This document shows positions 56,152 to 64,000 of a DNA stretch of 64,000 bases, one piece after another. Source of the stretch: Shewanella piezotolerans WP3. Lineage in GTDB: Bacteria > Pseudomonadota > Gammaproteobacteria > Enterobacterales > Shewanellaceae. A program made the translations under genes and the position numbers. The DNA lies in contig NC_011566.1 in assembly GCF_000014885.1 (NCBI RefSeq), positions 1,550,001 to 1,614,000 of the forward strand, in the 5' to 3' direction. The stretch's first letter is position 1. Each line of letters begins with the position of its first letter. The notes beneath the pieces were generated by a model. That model made no database searches, was not told the origin of the DNA, and saw only the letters and a program-made list of their open reading frames with translations.

Positions 56152-56994
56152 TTGATAAACAAGGTATTTGCTCCAACTTCCTGTATTTTAGGTGAAGGTA
56201 TTTACTTTGATGAAAGTAGCCGCCACATCTATTGGGTTGATATTATTAACTCTATAATATATAGGAAAAATGTTGATCTCTTAAATGACTCATATGATTT
56301 TTTTTCAATAGGTTCGATGCCAAGCGCAGTTCTGTCTGTGGAAGACGAAATCATAACGTTTGTGGATCGTTTTGGAATTGGTCATTTTGATTTAAATACT
56401 CACGTAACTGAACTTCTCTACGACACACCTTATACAGAATCTAGTGGATTTAGAGCTAATGATGCCGTTAAATTACAAGATGGTTCTATGCTCTACGGTA
56501 CGATGTACTTTAAACCAGGTGATAAAAGTGGAAACCTGTATAGGTTAGAATCGGGTAAAGTTAACGAAATTGAAGACCTGTCATTTAGTATTCCGAATAC
56601 TTTTATTGAGCTTGAGGAAAATATTTTAATATCAGATTCGCTAGAGCAGCGGGTGTACTCGTTAAACAAAGATTTTAAAAATAAAATAGTAAAGACATTA
56701 TGGAAAGATTTTTCCGATGAAAATTATACTCCTGATGGTGGGTGCGTCGATAGAAATGGTAATATTTATATTTCTATGTGGGACGGGTTTTGTGTCAGAG
56801 TATTCGACAAAGATGCAAAGCTAAAATATAAAATAGAGTTGCCGGTTCCACGACCAACTAATTGCATATTGGTTGATGAACGCTGGTTATATGTTACTAG
56901 TGCAAGAGAAGGTATGTCGGAGGAATCTCTTAATTTATATCCCTCGTCAGGTAATGTTTTTGTTGTAGATTTAGGAGCTGTAAGTGACCAGTAA
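56152..56994 (+). CDS. SMP-30/gluconolactonase family protein
   Basis: Six-bladed beta-propeller hydrolase family (lactonase, metal-dependent). Motifs include GEGIYFDESSRHIYWVDIIN (metal Glu), FRANDAVKLQDGSMLYGTMY (Asn-Asp pair) and TPDGGCVDRNGNIYISMWDG (catalytic Asp region). The start is TTG at 56152, one base after the previous stop, with GGGG upstream; upstream in-frame starts lie inside the transferase gene. The length of about 280 is normal. In this locus it could open a sugar-acid lactone for the CMP-sugar pathway; that is inference. It overlaps the next gene by 11 bases. Confidence 0.85.
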   Translation: MINKVFAPTSCILGEGIYFDESSRHIYWVDIINSIIYRKNVDLLNDSYDFFSIGSMPSAVLSVEDEIITFVDRFGIGHFDLNTHVTELLYDTPYTESSGFRANDAVKLQDGSMLYGTMYFKPGDKSGNLYRLESGKVNEIEDLSFSIPNTFIELEENILISDSLEQRVYSLNKDFKNKIVKTLWKDFSDENYTPDGGCVDRNGNIYISMWDGFCVRVFDKDAKLKYKIELPVPRPTNCILVDERWLYVTSAREGMSEESLNLYPSSGNVFVVDLGAVSDQ

Positions 56995-57922
56995 ACCACT
57001 TGTTAGTATAATTATTAGAACGTTAAATGAGCAGCGGCATTTAGAAGAGTTACTTTCGGCTATAAAAGATCAAGATAGAACTCTCTATGATATTGAGACC
57101 GTAATAATTGACTCTGGTTCAACTGATAGAACTTTAGAGATCGCAGAAAGCTATGGTTGCCGAGTAACATATATTAAGAAGGAAGATTTTACATTCGGCC
57201 GCTCATTAAATGAAGGGTGTGAGTTTTCCGATGGTGCTTATCTTGTATTGATTAGTGGGCATTGTATACCGTGTGACAAATATTGGATAACAAATTTAGT
57301 TCGCCCCCTAGAAAAGGACTGTAGCTATACTTATGGAAGACAGTTGGGTAGAGATACGACTAAATTTAGTGAGCGATTACTTTTTGGAAAATATTTTCCA
57401 AGTGAATCTAACGTGCCGCAGATTGGTTTCTTCTGTAATAATGCCAATGCTGCCATACGCAGGGATATATGGGAAACCAATCGCTTCAATGAAGAGTTAA
57501 CTGGTTGCGAAGATATGTATCTAGCGAAGCACCTAGTTGAGGTAGGTAAAAAAATTGGATACGTAGCGGACGCTGGAGTATACCATATTCATGATGAGTC
57601 GTGGGCTAAAGTAAAAATTCGATATGAACGAGAAGCAATTGCACTTCAACAGATAATGCCACAAGTGCATGTAACTTGTTGGGATATGATTAAGTACATA
57701 AGTGTAGGGGTTGTTAAAGACCTAAAAGCGGCATTTCATCAAGGATGTTTAAAAGACGAGTTCAAGTCGATAATTCATTTTAGAATAGCTCAGTACCACG
57801 GAGCCTACGCAGGTAACCATATTCATCGTAAATTGTCTCATCAAATGAAAATGAAGTATTTTTACCCACGTGTTACTAATATGGATGTATCCTCCAGTTA
57901 TGATGATAAATTTAAAAGGTAA
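56984..57922 (+). CDS. Family 2 glycosyltransferase
   Basis: Cytoplasmic or membrane-associated GT-A enzyme. The N-terminus is PLVSIIIRTLNEQRHLEELL, followed by IETVIIDSGSTDRTLEIAES and the acceptor-region motif RRDIWETNRFNEELTGCEDM (ED catalytic pair). No membrane segment. The start is GTG at 56984 with TAGGAG upstream. The length of 312 is normal. It overlaps the lactonase gene and is followed after five bases by the cytidylyltransferase gene, so all belong to one operon. Donor and acceptor are unknown. Confidence 0.9.
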   Translation: MTSKPLVSIIIRTLNEQRHLEELLSAIKDQDRTLYDIETVIIDSGSTDRTLEIAESYGCRVTYIKKEDFTFGRSLNEGCEFSDGAYLVLISGHCIPCDKYWITNLVRPLEKDCSYTYGRQLGRDTTKFSERLLFGKYFPSESNVPQIGFFCNNANAAIRRDIWETNRFNEELTGCEDMYLAKHLVEVGKKIGYVADAGVYHIHDESWAKVKIRYEREAIALQQIMPQVHVTCWDMIKYISVGVVKDLKAAFHQGCLKDEFKSIIHFRIAQYHGAYAGNHIHRKLSHQMKMKYFYPRVTNMDVSSSYDDKFKR

Positions 57923-57927
57923 GAAGT

Positions 57928-58629
57928 ATGTCAAATAAAAGAGTTGTAGCACTGCTGCCTATGAAGGCAAATAGTACCCGTGTTAAAGGAAAGAATTTCA
58001 GAGACTTTTGTGGTAAACCACTTTTTAAATGGATTTTAGATAGTCTTTTAGCTGTCGAGGAAATCGATCAGATAGTCATTAATACCGATGCTCGTGACAT
58101 ATTAGCTGAGAATGGACTTATAGGTACTGATAGAATACTTATACGTGATAGAAAGGCTGAAATATGTGGTGATGAAGTCTCGATGAATCTAGTTTTAGCT
58201 GATGACGTTGCAAACATTGAAGCTGATATTTATTTAATGACACATACTACCAATCCATTATTGTCATCAAAAACAATTAAACAAGCACTGGACCAGTATT
58301 CAGCAGCCCTTGAAAATGATAAAGCAGATTCTTTATTTACCGTAAATAAAATTCAAACCAGATTTTATAGCAGTAAATGTGAAGCGATTAATCATGACCC
58401 TGATAATCTAATACCTACTCAAGATTTAGAGCCGTGGTATGAAGAAAACTCTAACCTTTATTTGTTCAATAGAGAAAGCTTCAAAAGTACTAATGCAAGA
58501 ATTGGTAGTCGTCCAACTATGATGGTTTCACCAGCTTTGGAATGTTCAGACATTGACACCCCAGATGATTGGGACAGAGCTGTAGTAATGACCCATTATA
58601 TGAAAGACAAAGGTTTGGTTAAAGTTTAA
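57928..58629 (+). CDS. Acylneuraminate-cytidylyltransferase-like enzyme (CMP-sugar synthetase)
   Basis: Member of the CMP-ulosonate synthetase superfamily. The nucleotide-binding N-terminus is VVALLPMKANSTRVKGKNFR, followed by DFCGKPLFKWILDSLLAVEE. Later come YLMTHTTNPLLSSKTIKQAL and ALECSDIDTPDDWDRAV at the C-terminus. The usual NeuA motif PARxGSKRIPGKN is changed to PMKANSTRVKGKN, so this belongs to a divergent branch. The length of 233 is normal. The neighbours are a 2-hydroxyacid dehydrogenase and an SDR, but no NeuB or KdsA, so the ulosonic or other acidic sugar it activates is unknown. Confidence 0.87.
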   Translation: MSNKRVVALLPMKANSTRVKGKNFRDFCGKPLFKWILDSLLAVEEIDQIVINTDARDILAENGLIGTDRILIRDRKAEICGDEVSMNLVLADDVANIEADIYLMTHTTNPLLSSKTIKQALDQYSAALENDKADSLFTVNKIQTRFYSSKCEAINHDPDNLIPTQDLEPWYEENSNLYLFNRESFKSTNARIGSRPTMMVSPALECSDIDTPDDWDRAVVMTHYMKDKGLVKV

Positions 58630-58641
58630 GGTAATAATACA

Positions 58642-59580
58642 ATGAAAAAAGTTTTAGTCACTTGTCCACCTATGCTGGGAATGTTTAAAGAATTTATTGA
58701 GCCAGCGAAAGAGCAAGGCATTGAACTAGTTCCCGCAAACACAACACAAGTGTTAAGTGAAGAAGAATTAATAGAATTACTGCCTGACTTTGATGGTTGG
58801 ATCATTGGAGATGATCCTGCAACTAAACGTGTTTTTGAAGCTGGAGTAAAGGGCAATTTAAAAGCAGCAGTAAAGTGGGGTATAGGGGTTGATAATGTAG
58901 ATTTTTCTGCATGTGAAGCACTAGAGATACCAATTATTAATACTCCTAATATGTTTGGTGGTGAAGTCGCTGACGTTGGTATGTCATTGCTACTTGCATT
59001 GGCGCGTCAAACTCATTTTATTGACCGTGAAATCCGTAATAATAATAGCTGGCCTAAACCTGCAGGTATGAGCGTCTCAGGAAAACATGTTGGTGTTGTT
59101 GGGTTCGGAGATATTGGCGAAAGTTTGGTCAAACGTTTAGGCGGATTTGATGTAGACGTTACCGTTTACGACCCAGGGGTTGTAGGTGACAAGGGATATA
59201 GCTATGTTACTAGAGAGAGTTATCCTGACGGAATTCAAGAGTTAGACTTCCTCGTATTCACTTGCGCATTGAATAAACATAATTTCCATATGCTAGATGC
59301 TAAAGTAATCAGTGCAATGAAAGCTGGAGCGATGGTAGTAAACGTTGCAAGAGGTCCTTTGATTGACGAAGCTGCACTAATTGATGCATTGCTTAGTGGG
59401 CACATCGCAGCTGCGGGTTTAGATGTTTTTGAAGTAGAACCATTGCCTGATAATTCCCCATTACGTGATATGCCACAGTGTGTTTTTGGCTCACACAATG
59501 GTAGCAATACTAAAGAAGGCGTAAGGCGTGCGACTTATAAAGCTATATCGCATATTGCTGAATTTTTAAATACCAAATAG
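58642..59580 (+). CDS. D-isomer-specific 2-hydroxyacid dehydrogenase (phosphoglycerate dehydrogenase-like)
   Basis: NAD-dependent oxidoreductase of the SerA family without regulatory domains. The Rossmann motif is VGVVGFGDIGESLVKRLGG. Catalytic parts are VVNVARGPLIDEAALIDALL (Arg), AAGLDVFEVEPLPDNSPL (Glu) and FGSHNGSNT (His, usually in PHIGG-T). The length of 312 is the short form. It sits 12 bases after the CMP-sugar synthetase gene, with an SDR gene next. A part in making or reducing the sugar acid is inferred from this tight grouping. Confidence 0.88.
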   Translation: MKKVLVTCPPMLGMFKEFIEPAKEQGIELVPANTTQVLSEEELIELLPDFDGWIIGDDPATKRVFEAGVKGNLKAAVKWGIGVDNVDFSACEALEIPIINTPNMFGGEVADVGMSLLLALARQTHFIDREIRNNNSWPKPAGMSVSGKHVGVVGFGDIGESLVKRLGGFDVDVTVYDPGVVGDKGYSYVTRESYPDGIQELDFLVFTCALNKHNFHMLDAKVISAMKAGAMVVNVARGPLIDEAALIDALLSGHIAAAGLDVFEVEPLPDNSPLRDMPQCVFGSHNGSNTKEGVRRATYKAISHIAEFLNTK

Positions 59581-59614
59581 TTATCAAATATTTGCAGTAC
59601 AAAAGAGAACTCCA

Positions 59615-60376
59615 ATGCAACATACACGCATACATAAGAAGTGGGCGCTAGTTACAGGTGCTTTAGGTGGTATAGGCCAAGCTTTGGTAAAAGAGTTTGC
59701 CGATGAAGGTTATCATGTGATTGCTACGGACATTAAAGTTAGTAATGATAAGATTGACAACGTTTACTTCTTACAGCTTGATTTAGAAAAATTCGTTGTA
59801 AACGAATTATATGCAACGGAGTTCTATCAAAAAGTAAAAGAGATAACTAACGGAACAGGTATAAGTAGTTTAGTTAATAATGCAGCAATACAAATTCTTG
59901 CAGATACTAGTAGCTTAACAAGAGAGCAATGGAATACTAGTTTTAATGTAAACTTATCAGCTCCATTCTTTATGTCGCAATTATTTCTAGATGATTTGAC
60001 AACTAATATTGGCTCAATCGTTAATATCAGCAGCATCCATGCAACACAAACAAAGAAAGAGTTTGTTGCATATGCTACGACAAAAGCAGCGCTAAGTTCG
60101 ATGACGCGTAATATGGTGTTAGATATAGGGAGTAAGATAAGAATTAATGCCATAGAACCTGCTGCAATTGCTACAGAGATGCTTAAGGCTGGCTTTGATG
60201 GTAAAGAGGAACAATACAAAAAACTTGAGATGTTTCATCCCCTTGGGCGTGTAGGGACACCTACAGAAGTTGCTAAGTTAGCAGTGTTTCTATCCTCTGA
60301 AAGTGCAGGGTTTGTTCAAGGTGCTTGTATTAGTGCAAGCGGTGGAATTCAAGGCTGTTTAAGTGATCCTTCATGA
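59615..60376 (+). CDS. Short-chain dehydrogenase/reductase (SDR)
   Basis: NAD(P)-dependent oxidoreductase of the classical SDR type. The cofactor motif is VTGALGGIGQALVKEF. The NNAA motif is present (LVNNAAIQIL). The catalytic Ser is in NISSIHATQ, and Tyr and Lys are in YATTKAALSS. The length of 253 is normal. It overlaps the next gene by four bases. As the last enzyme of the lactonase-GT2-cytidylyltransferase-dehydrogenase-SDR set, it is probably used for one redox step on the sugar. The substrate is unknown. Confidence 0.9.
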   Translation: MQHTRIHKKWALVTGALGGIGQALVKEFADEGYHVIATDIKVSNDKIDNVYFLQLDLEKFVVNELYATEFYQKVKEITNGTGISSLVNNAAIQILADTSSLTREQWNTSFNVNLSAPFFMSQLFLDDLTTNIGSIVNISSIHATQTKKEFVAYATTKAALSSMTRNMVLDIGSKIRINAIEPAAIATEMLKAGFDGKEEQYKKLEMFHPLGRVGTPTEVAKLAVFLSSESAGFVQGACISASGGIQGCLSDPS

Positions 60377-61119
60377 AAGTTTTCAAAAAAATAGTTGTAA
60401 CATTAAATTTGAAGATATGCAGGTTTATATATCGAGCATTTTTAATTTTAAGAAAGAATAAAAAATCAATATTAATATATACGGATTCTAGAGGGACTGA
60501 AATTGATAGTCCATTTAAACAGCGTAACCCATTTTATTCATATTTACAGAGCTTCAACGAGTATGATGTAGATTACAAGTTTTGCCCCTATAAGTTTACA
60601 AGCATATTAGATTTTATTTCATATTATGAAAATTCAAATAAAAAATATGATGTTATTGTTTTACACTGTGGGATTGTTGATTTTGCACCGCGACCAGTTT
60701 CTTCATACAATCAAATGTTGTCTTTAAAACGTGATTTTTTGAAATCAAAGGGTTGGGAAGATTATTTTGAGAATAGAAATGATTTTTTAAATGATTATTT
60801 AGGTGAGAAAACCTTACAGTTTATGTCTACTGGGTTTATTGAAAAAGAGATTTTACCTATATTGAAGGAGGTAGATAATTTAATATATGTAGGTATAAAC
60901 CCGGTGCTAATTGATTGGGATGGCGATTATTGGCGAAAAAGGCCGAGCAGTATAAATCAGCAATTAGTGCAAGACAAATTAGTGCTACAGAGTTTAGATA
61001 ATACAATTGATTTGTCGGGGTGGAATGAAGATGAAATTAAGAAATATACTGTAGATAATGTTCATTATAATAAAGATGGCTTAAACAAAATTGGCCGTAA
61101 TGTTTTATCTAATATATAA
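60373..61119 (+). CDS. SGNH-hydrolase-like protein in polysaccharide locus
   Basis: A 248-residue protein with an N-terminal basic/hydrophobic anchor (IVVTLNLKICRFIYRAFLIL). It is then similar to SGNH/GDSL enzymes: block I appears as IYTDSRG (TDS instead of GDS), LHCGIVDFAPRP may be block III, and DNVHYNKDGLNKIGRNVL is a good block V with Asp and His. Such enzymes add or remove O-acetyl groups on polysaccharides. The ATGA overlap with the SDR gene shows coupling. The gene is strongly A+T-rich. Assignment rests on blocks I and V only. Confidence 0.6.
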   Translation: MKVFKKIVVTLNLKICRFIYRAFLILRKNKKSILIYTDSRGTEIDSPFKQRNPFYSYLQSFNEYDVDYKFCPYKFTSILDFISYYENSNKKYDVIVLHCGIVDFAPRPVSSYNQMLSLKRDFLKSKGWEDYFENRNDFLNDYLGEKTLQFMSTGFIEKEILPILKEVDNLIYVGINPVLIDWDGDYWRKRPSSINQQLVQDKLVLQSLDNTIDLSGWNEDEIKKYTVDNVHYNKDGLNKIGRNVLSNI

Positions 61120-61341
61120 GTTTCTATCGTTAATAAATTAAGAATAACAGTTTTAACTGGCTGTTTTTATATTTGCAATGCTACTTACGAATTTAATGTG
61201 CGTGCGACATTTAGATTGTGATATTTATAATGCAAATTGGTATAAAAACTGGGTGGCTTCATAGTGTTAGTTGCTACTTTGGGATGATCCAGCTTGTTTT
61301 ACTCCTGCATCTTTTCTGTATTTAGTGTTGAAACCTAAAGT

Positions 61342-62586
61342 TTGAGTGGTTTTTACATTTTATGTGAGGTTCCTATTTTATCAAAAATTTTTAAATATGG
61401 CGTAAGTGAGGGTTTAGCTAAGCTGATTCCATTTGCGACCATATTTGTCTTTGCCCATCAATTTTCAAGTGAACTTGTCGGTACATTAACTTTATTGATT
61501 GTTACCGTAGAAATCCTTTCAATCATAGTGATAAATAATACGGCAGCAGTAACACGAATAGATTTTTTTAAGTTTGAAACTGATGTTTTAAAAAAACAGT
61601 TAAATACACAGTTATCAAATTCTTTAACATCTTCATTGTTACTTCTTATAATTATTGTTCCTATATTAATTTATGAAGAGGTTTCAGCTTATTATTATAT
61701 ACTCTTGTTTGTACCATGTTTAAGAACTTATACTACAACTAGTCTTGCATTATTACAGTGTAGAAAAGAAACTAATCAATACCTTAAAGCACAGGTTATT
61801 TTCTCTATAACATATTTAATTGTATTCGCGATGCTTTATAAGCAAGGTATACTCTCTTGGATAGTAGCTTTATGCGTAGGGCTAACTCTGCAAGCAATTT
61901 ACTTGAAAGCTACAAATACGTTTGTTTCATTTTCTAAAATAGTTATAGTGCCCAAAAAGGATAGTTTAAATGTAGCGTTAAAAGGGATTGCGTTTATGCC
62001 ACAAGCTATTGGTTGGTGGCTAAGAAGTGGTGCAGAACGCTACCTTATCGCTTTTTATCTTGGAGTAGCTACACTAGGTCAATATGCATTATCTGTTCAG
62101 ATTTCAGCAATTGCCGTACTATTCGTGACTGCAATCAATTTAGCAATAGTTCCTGAAGTGAATAGGCACTTATCGAGCGGGAGTTCAAAAGAACTTCTAA
62201 AGATTAATAAGATCTATCGTTTTACATTTATTTTGTTATTTATAGCTGTTCTATTATTATGGTTCTCTGGTTATAGCTATTTATCTGCATATTATGCCGA
62301 ATATGCAATATCAAAAGAAATTTTGTGGATAGCTTGTTTATCTACATTATTTCAATCTTGCTCTATGGTTCTAATGAATGAGCTTTACTTCAGAGGTAAA
62401 GCAATTCTAGTGGCTAAGTACGTATTGATTTGTTTCATTATTCAAGCTGGATTGCAATTTTTAGTGCTGAATGTATTTGCGGAGTTATATATTGTTCTTC
62501 TTGTTAACGTAATCTTTTCAGTCGTATTGTTATTGTTAGTTGTCAGTAAAATTGTTTTATTCAGAAAAATTCATAAGGTAATTTAA
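61342..62586 (+). CDS. wzx: Wzx-type flippase / oligosaccharide translocase
   Basis: Multi-pass inner-membrane protein of the MATE-like flippase superfamily, with about 12 hydrophobic segments over 414 residues. The N-terminal region IFKYGVSEGLAKLIPFATIF and the central MPQAIGWWLRSGAERYLIAF (charged Arg/Glu in a membrane segment) are typical of polysaccharide flippases. No ATG is available near the start: the TTG at 61342 has no good ribosome site. ATT at 61375 (five bases after GAGG) matches the expected N-terminus ILSKIFKYG better. It is preceded by a 222-base A+T-rich gap and followed at once by the MptE-like gene. Confidence 0.85.
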   Translation: MSGFYILCEVPILSKIFKYGVSEGLAKLIPFATIFVFAHQFSSELVGTLTLLIVTVEILSIIVINNTAAVTRIDFFKFETDVLKKQLNTQLSNSLTSSLLLLIIIVPILIYEEVSAYYYILLFVPCLRTYTTTSLALLQCRKETNQYLKAQVIFSITYLIVFAMLYKQGILSWIVALCVGLTLQAIYLKATNTFVSFSKIVIVPKKDSLNVALKGIAFMPQAIGWWLRSGAERYLIAFYLGVATLGQYALSVQISAIAVLFVTAINLAIVPEVNRHLSSGSSKELLKINKIYRFTFILLFIAVLLLWFSGYSYLSAYYAEYAISKEILWIACLSTLFQSCSMVLMNELYFRGKAILVAKYVLICFIIQAGLQFLVLNVFAELYIVLLVNVIFSVVLLLLVVSKIVLFRKIHKVI

Positions 62587-62587
62587 G

Positions 62588-63400
62588 ATGTTTTTAAAGA
62601 AAGTTTTTTTTAGTGTTTTTGACCGTAATTCACTGGACTACAGCTTGTTAGAAGAACCATTTATATACGGTTCACCAGATACGAAAAAGATTAGAGCCTT
62701 AAAAGGAAAGTTTAAAGGAGAGCGTTGCTTTATTTTAGGTAACGGCCCTTCTCTAAATAAGGTAGACTTTAGCAAGCTTGAAAATGAATATACTTTTGGT
62801 GTTAACGGTATTTTCTATAAGACAAAAGAGTGTGGCTTTAAGCCAACTTTTTATGTGGTAGAAGATAAAGCTGTGATGAATGACAATACCGCAGAAATTA
62901 ATGACTATGATTGTGAGTATAAGTTTTTCCCAACTCATTATAAAAGCAAAATTAAAAATAAGGAGAATTGTTACTTCTTTAAGATGAATACTGGATTTTA
63001 CCGAGAGGAAAGTCCGAATTTTGGTATACCTAGGTTTTCTACAGATGCATCTAAGAGAATGTATTGTGGACAGTCCGTAACGATGATGAATTTGCAATTA
63101 GCATTCTATATGGGCTTTGAAAAAGTCTATCTATTAGGAATGGACTTTAGTTATGATATACCAAGCAGTGCGAAAATAGACGGGCTAGAAATAGTATCAA
63201 CAGAAGACGATGAAAATCATTTTCATCCTGACTATTTCGGTAAAGGAAAAACTTGGCATGACCCTCAACTAGATAACGTTTTAAAGAGTTACAAAATGAT
63301 GGGGCTGATGTTTGATTGTGCTGGAAAACAAATATATAACTCTACGCATGGCGGGAAGCTTGAGGTATTCGAAAGGGTTCCATTTGATGAATTATTTTAA
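62588..63400 (+). CDS. MptE-like (DUF115) / GT42-related protein, possible glycosyltransferase
   Basis: A 270-residue protein with FILGNGPSLNKVDFSKLENE (nucleotide-site-like loop). It continues with FGVNGIFYKTKECGFKPTFY, VVEDKAV and MNLQLAFYMGFEKVYLLGMD (FSY). This pattern is that of the MptE-like/DUF115 fold, which is structurally close to bacterial sialyltransferases that use CMP-sugars. In a locus with a CMP-sugar synthetase it may be the enzyme that transfers the CMP-activated sugar; that is inference. Its stop overlaps the next gene by 14 bases. Confidence 0.75.
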   Translation: MFLKKVFFSVFDRNSLDYSLLEEPFIYGSPDTKKIRALKGKFKGERCFILGNGPSLNKVDFSKLENEYTFGVNGIFYKTKECGFKPTFYVVEDKAVMNDNTAEINDYDCEYKFFPTHYKSKIKNKENCYFFKMNTGFYREESPNFGIPRFSTDASKRMYCGQSVTMMNLQLAFYMGFEKVYLLGMDFSYDIPSSAKIDGLEIVSTEDDENHFHPDYFGKGKTWHDPQLDNVLKSYKMMGLMFDCAGKQIYNSTHGGKLEVFERVPFDELF

Positions 63401-64000
63401 CAATAAAAAATTCTATTTTTTAACAATAAATATAATTTTTATTTGTTTCGCTCCTTTTTTATCATTTGTCACATGTTCATTGTCTTTATTTTTTCTGAGT
63501 TCTTCAAAGCCTAATATTTCCAAAGACTCAGGTGTTTGGTATTTAATTGTATGCACCTTTTTCCTTTTTGTCTCCACATCAATATCGGCTTATTCTCAGC
63601 CGATTTTTTTGTACGAGGAGCAAGACTTTACAACATACTATAATAACTACATTTACTTCCTCAATAATGGCTTTAACTTAGATGGTTTTATTTTTGGTGC
63701 TGGTGCTGAAATTGGGTTGCCTTTACTCAATTATTTTTTGTCTCTTATCATTGGAGCTGGGTATCCGTATTTAGTGAAATTATGCTATATATTGTTTCAA
63801 ATGACGCTGTTTCTTTCCATTATTGCCATTATTGCAGAAAAATACTCAGTTAGTTGGAAACGATTAGCTCTTTTAATAGCTTTAATGTTTTTGTTTTTTA
63901 AGTATGGAGCGACGCTTAATCATTTGAGACAGGGGTTCTCCTCCTTTTTTGTTGTTTTGGCATTATTTTCAGCAGCTAGACGTAACAAGGTAATTTTTAT
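63387..64000 (+). CDS. Wzy/EpsG-like polysaccharide polymerase (3' end outside window)
   Basis: An open frame without a stop reaches the right edge (about 204 residues visible). It begins ATG at 63387, MNYFNNKKFYFLTINIIFIC, with GAAAGGG upstream. Hydrophobic segments alternate with short loops: WYLIVCTFFLFVSTSISAYS, GLPLLNYFLSLIIGAGYPYL, LCYILFQMTLFLSIIAIIAE and LALLIALMFLFFKYG. The motif NHLRQGFSSFFVVLALFSAA is of the EpsG/Wzy polymerase type, where Arg-Gln is conserved. With Wzx and Wzz encoded nearby, a repeat-unit polymerase is expected here. It overlaps the preceding gene by 14 bases. Confidence 0.8.
   Translation, partial: MNYFNNKKFYFLTINIIFICFAPFLSFVTCSLSLFFLSSSKPNISKDSGVWYLIVCTFFLFVSTSISAYSQPIFLYEEQDFTTYYNNYIYFLNNGFNLDGFIFGAGAEIGLPLLNYFLSLIIGAGYPYLVKLCYILFQMTLFLSIIAIIAEKYSVSWKRLALLIALMFLFFKYGATLNHLRQGFSSFFVVLALFSAARRNKVIF

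Overview
The window is a piece of a gammaproteobacterial chromosome, most likely Shewanella or a close relative. Support for this comes from the gene order (two flagellins, flaG, fliD, fliS, flrABC, fliE to fliR, flhBAFG, fliA, cheYZAB, parC/parP, cheW), from sigma-54/FlrC-type control, from the neighbouring mlaA and RssB-like genes, and from dispersed short repeats that look like those common in Shewanella. The species cannot be fixed from the sequence alone. No rRNA, tRNA, CRISPR array or transposase gene was seen.

Region 1 (1-10862) is the distal polar flagellum: the end of flgJ, hook-filament junction genes flgK and flgL, two flagellin genes (flaA with a sigma-54 promoter, flaB with a sigma-28 promoter), flaG, the cap gene fliD, a FliT-like chaperone gene and fliS. 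The two flagellin genes share a perfectly identical 552-base centre, a clear sign of gene conversion. Region 2 (11096-15403) is the regulatory cascade: flrA (sigma-54 master activator), then flrB/flrC behind a sigma-54 promoter. Region 3 (15643-34202) holds the basal body, switch and export genes in three blocks, each opening with a sigma-54 promoter with GG-N10-GC spacing: fliEFGHIJ, fliKLMNOPQR-flhB, and flhA-flhF-flhG-fliA.

Region 4 (34244-42659) is the chemotaxis block: cheY, cheZ, cheA, cheB, a membrane coiled-coil gene, the polar-array genes parC and parP, cheW and a DUF2802 gene. CheA appears to lack a globular P2 domain. In its place it has three copies of a short acidic-leucine motif that resembles the CheY-binding ends of FliM and CheZ. 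On the opposite strand (42874-44876) lies a second FliK-like gene with a free-standing FlhB C-terminal domain gene.

Region 5 (45109-49220) contains mlaA, an RssB-like response regulator/PP2C gene broken by an in-frame TAG at the conserved receiver Ser position, a MITE-like repeat and a POT-family peptide transporter.

Region 6 (49650-64000) is a surface-polysaccharide locus. It starts with an RfaH-type antiterminator gene, followed by a 767-base leader holding a perfect ops element (GGCGGTAGCGTG). Next come a very large SLBB export protein, Wzz, an initiating sugar transferase and a compact cassette of lactonase, GT2, CMP-sugar synthetase, 2-hydroxyacid dehydrogenase and SDR. The locus ends with an SGNH protein, a Wzx flippase, an MptE-like protein and a truncated Wzy-like polymerase at the right edge. 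Its inner part is visibly A+T-richer than the flagellar region, as expected for exchanged polysaccharide genes. The cassette looks like a pathway to a CMP-activated acidic sugar, with no NeuB or KdsA synthase in view. It is the best candidate here for an undescribed system.
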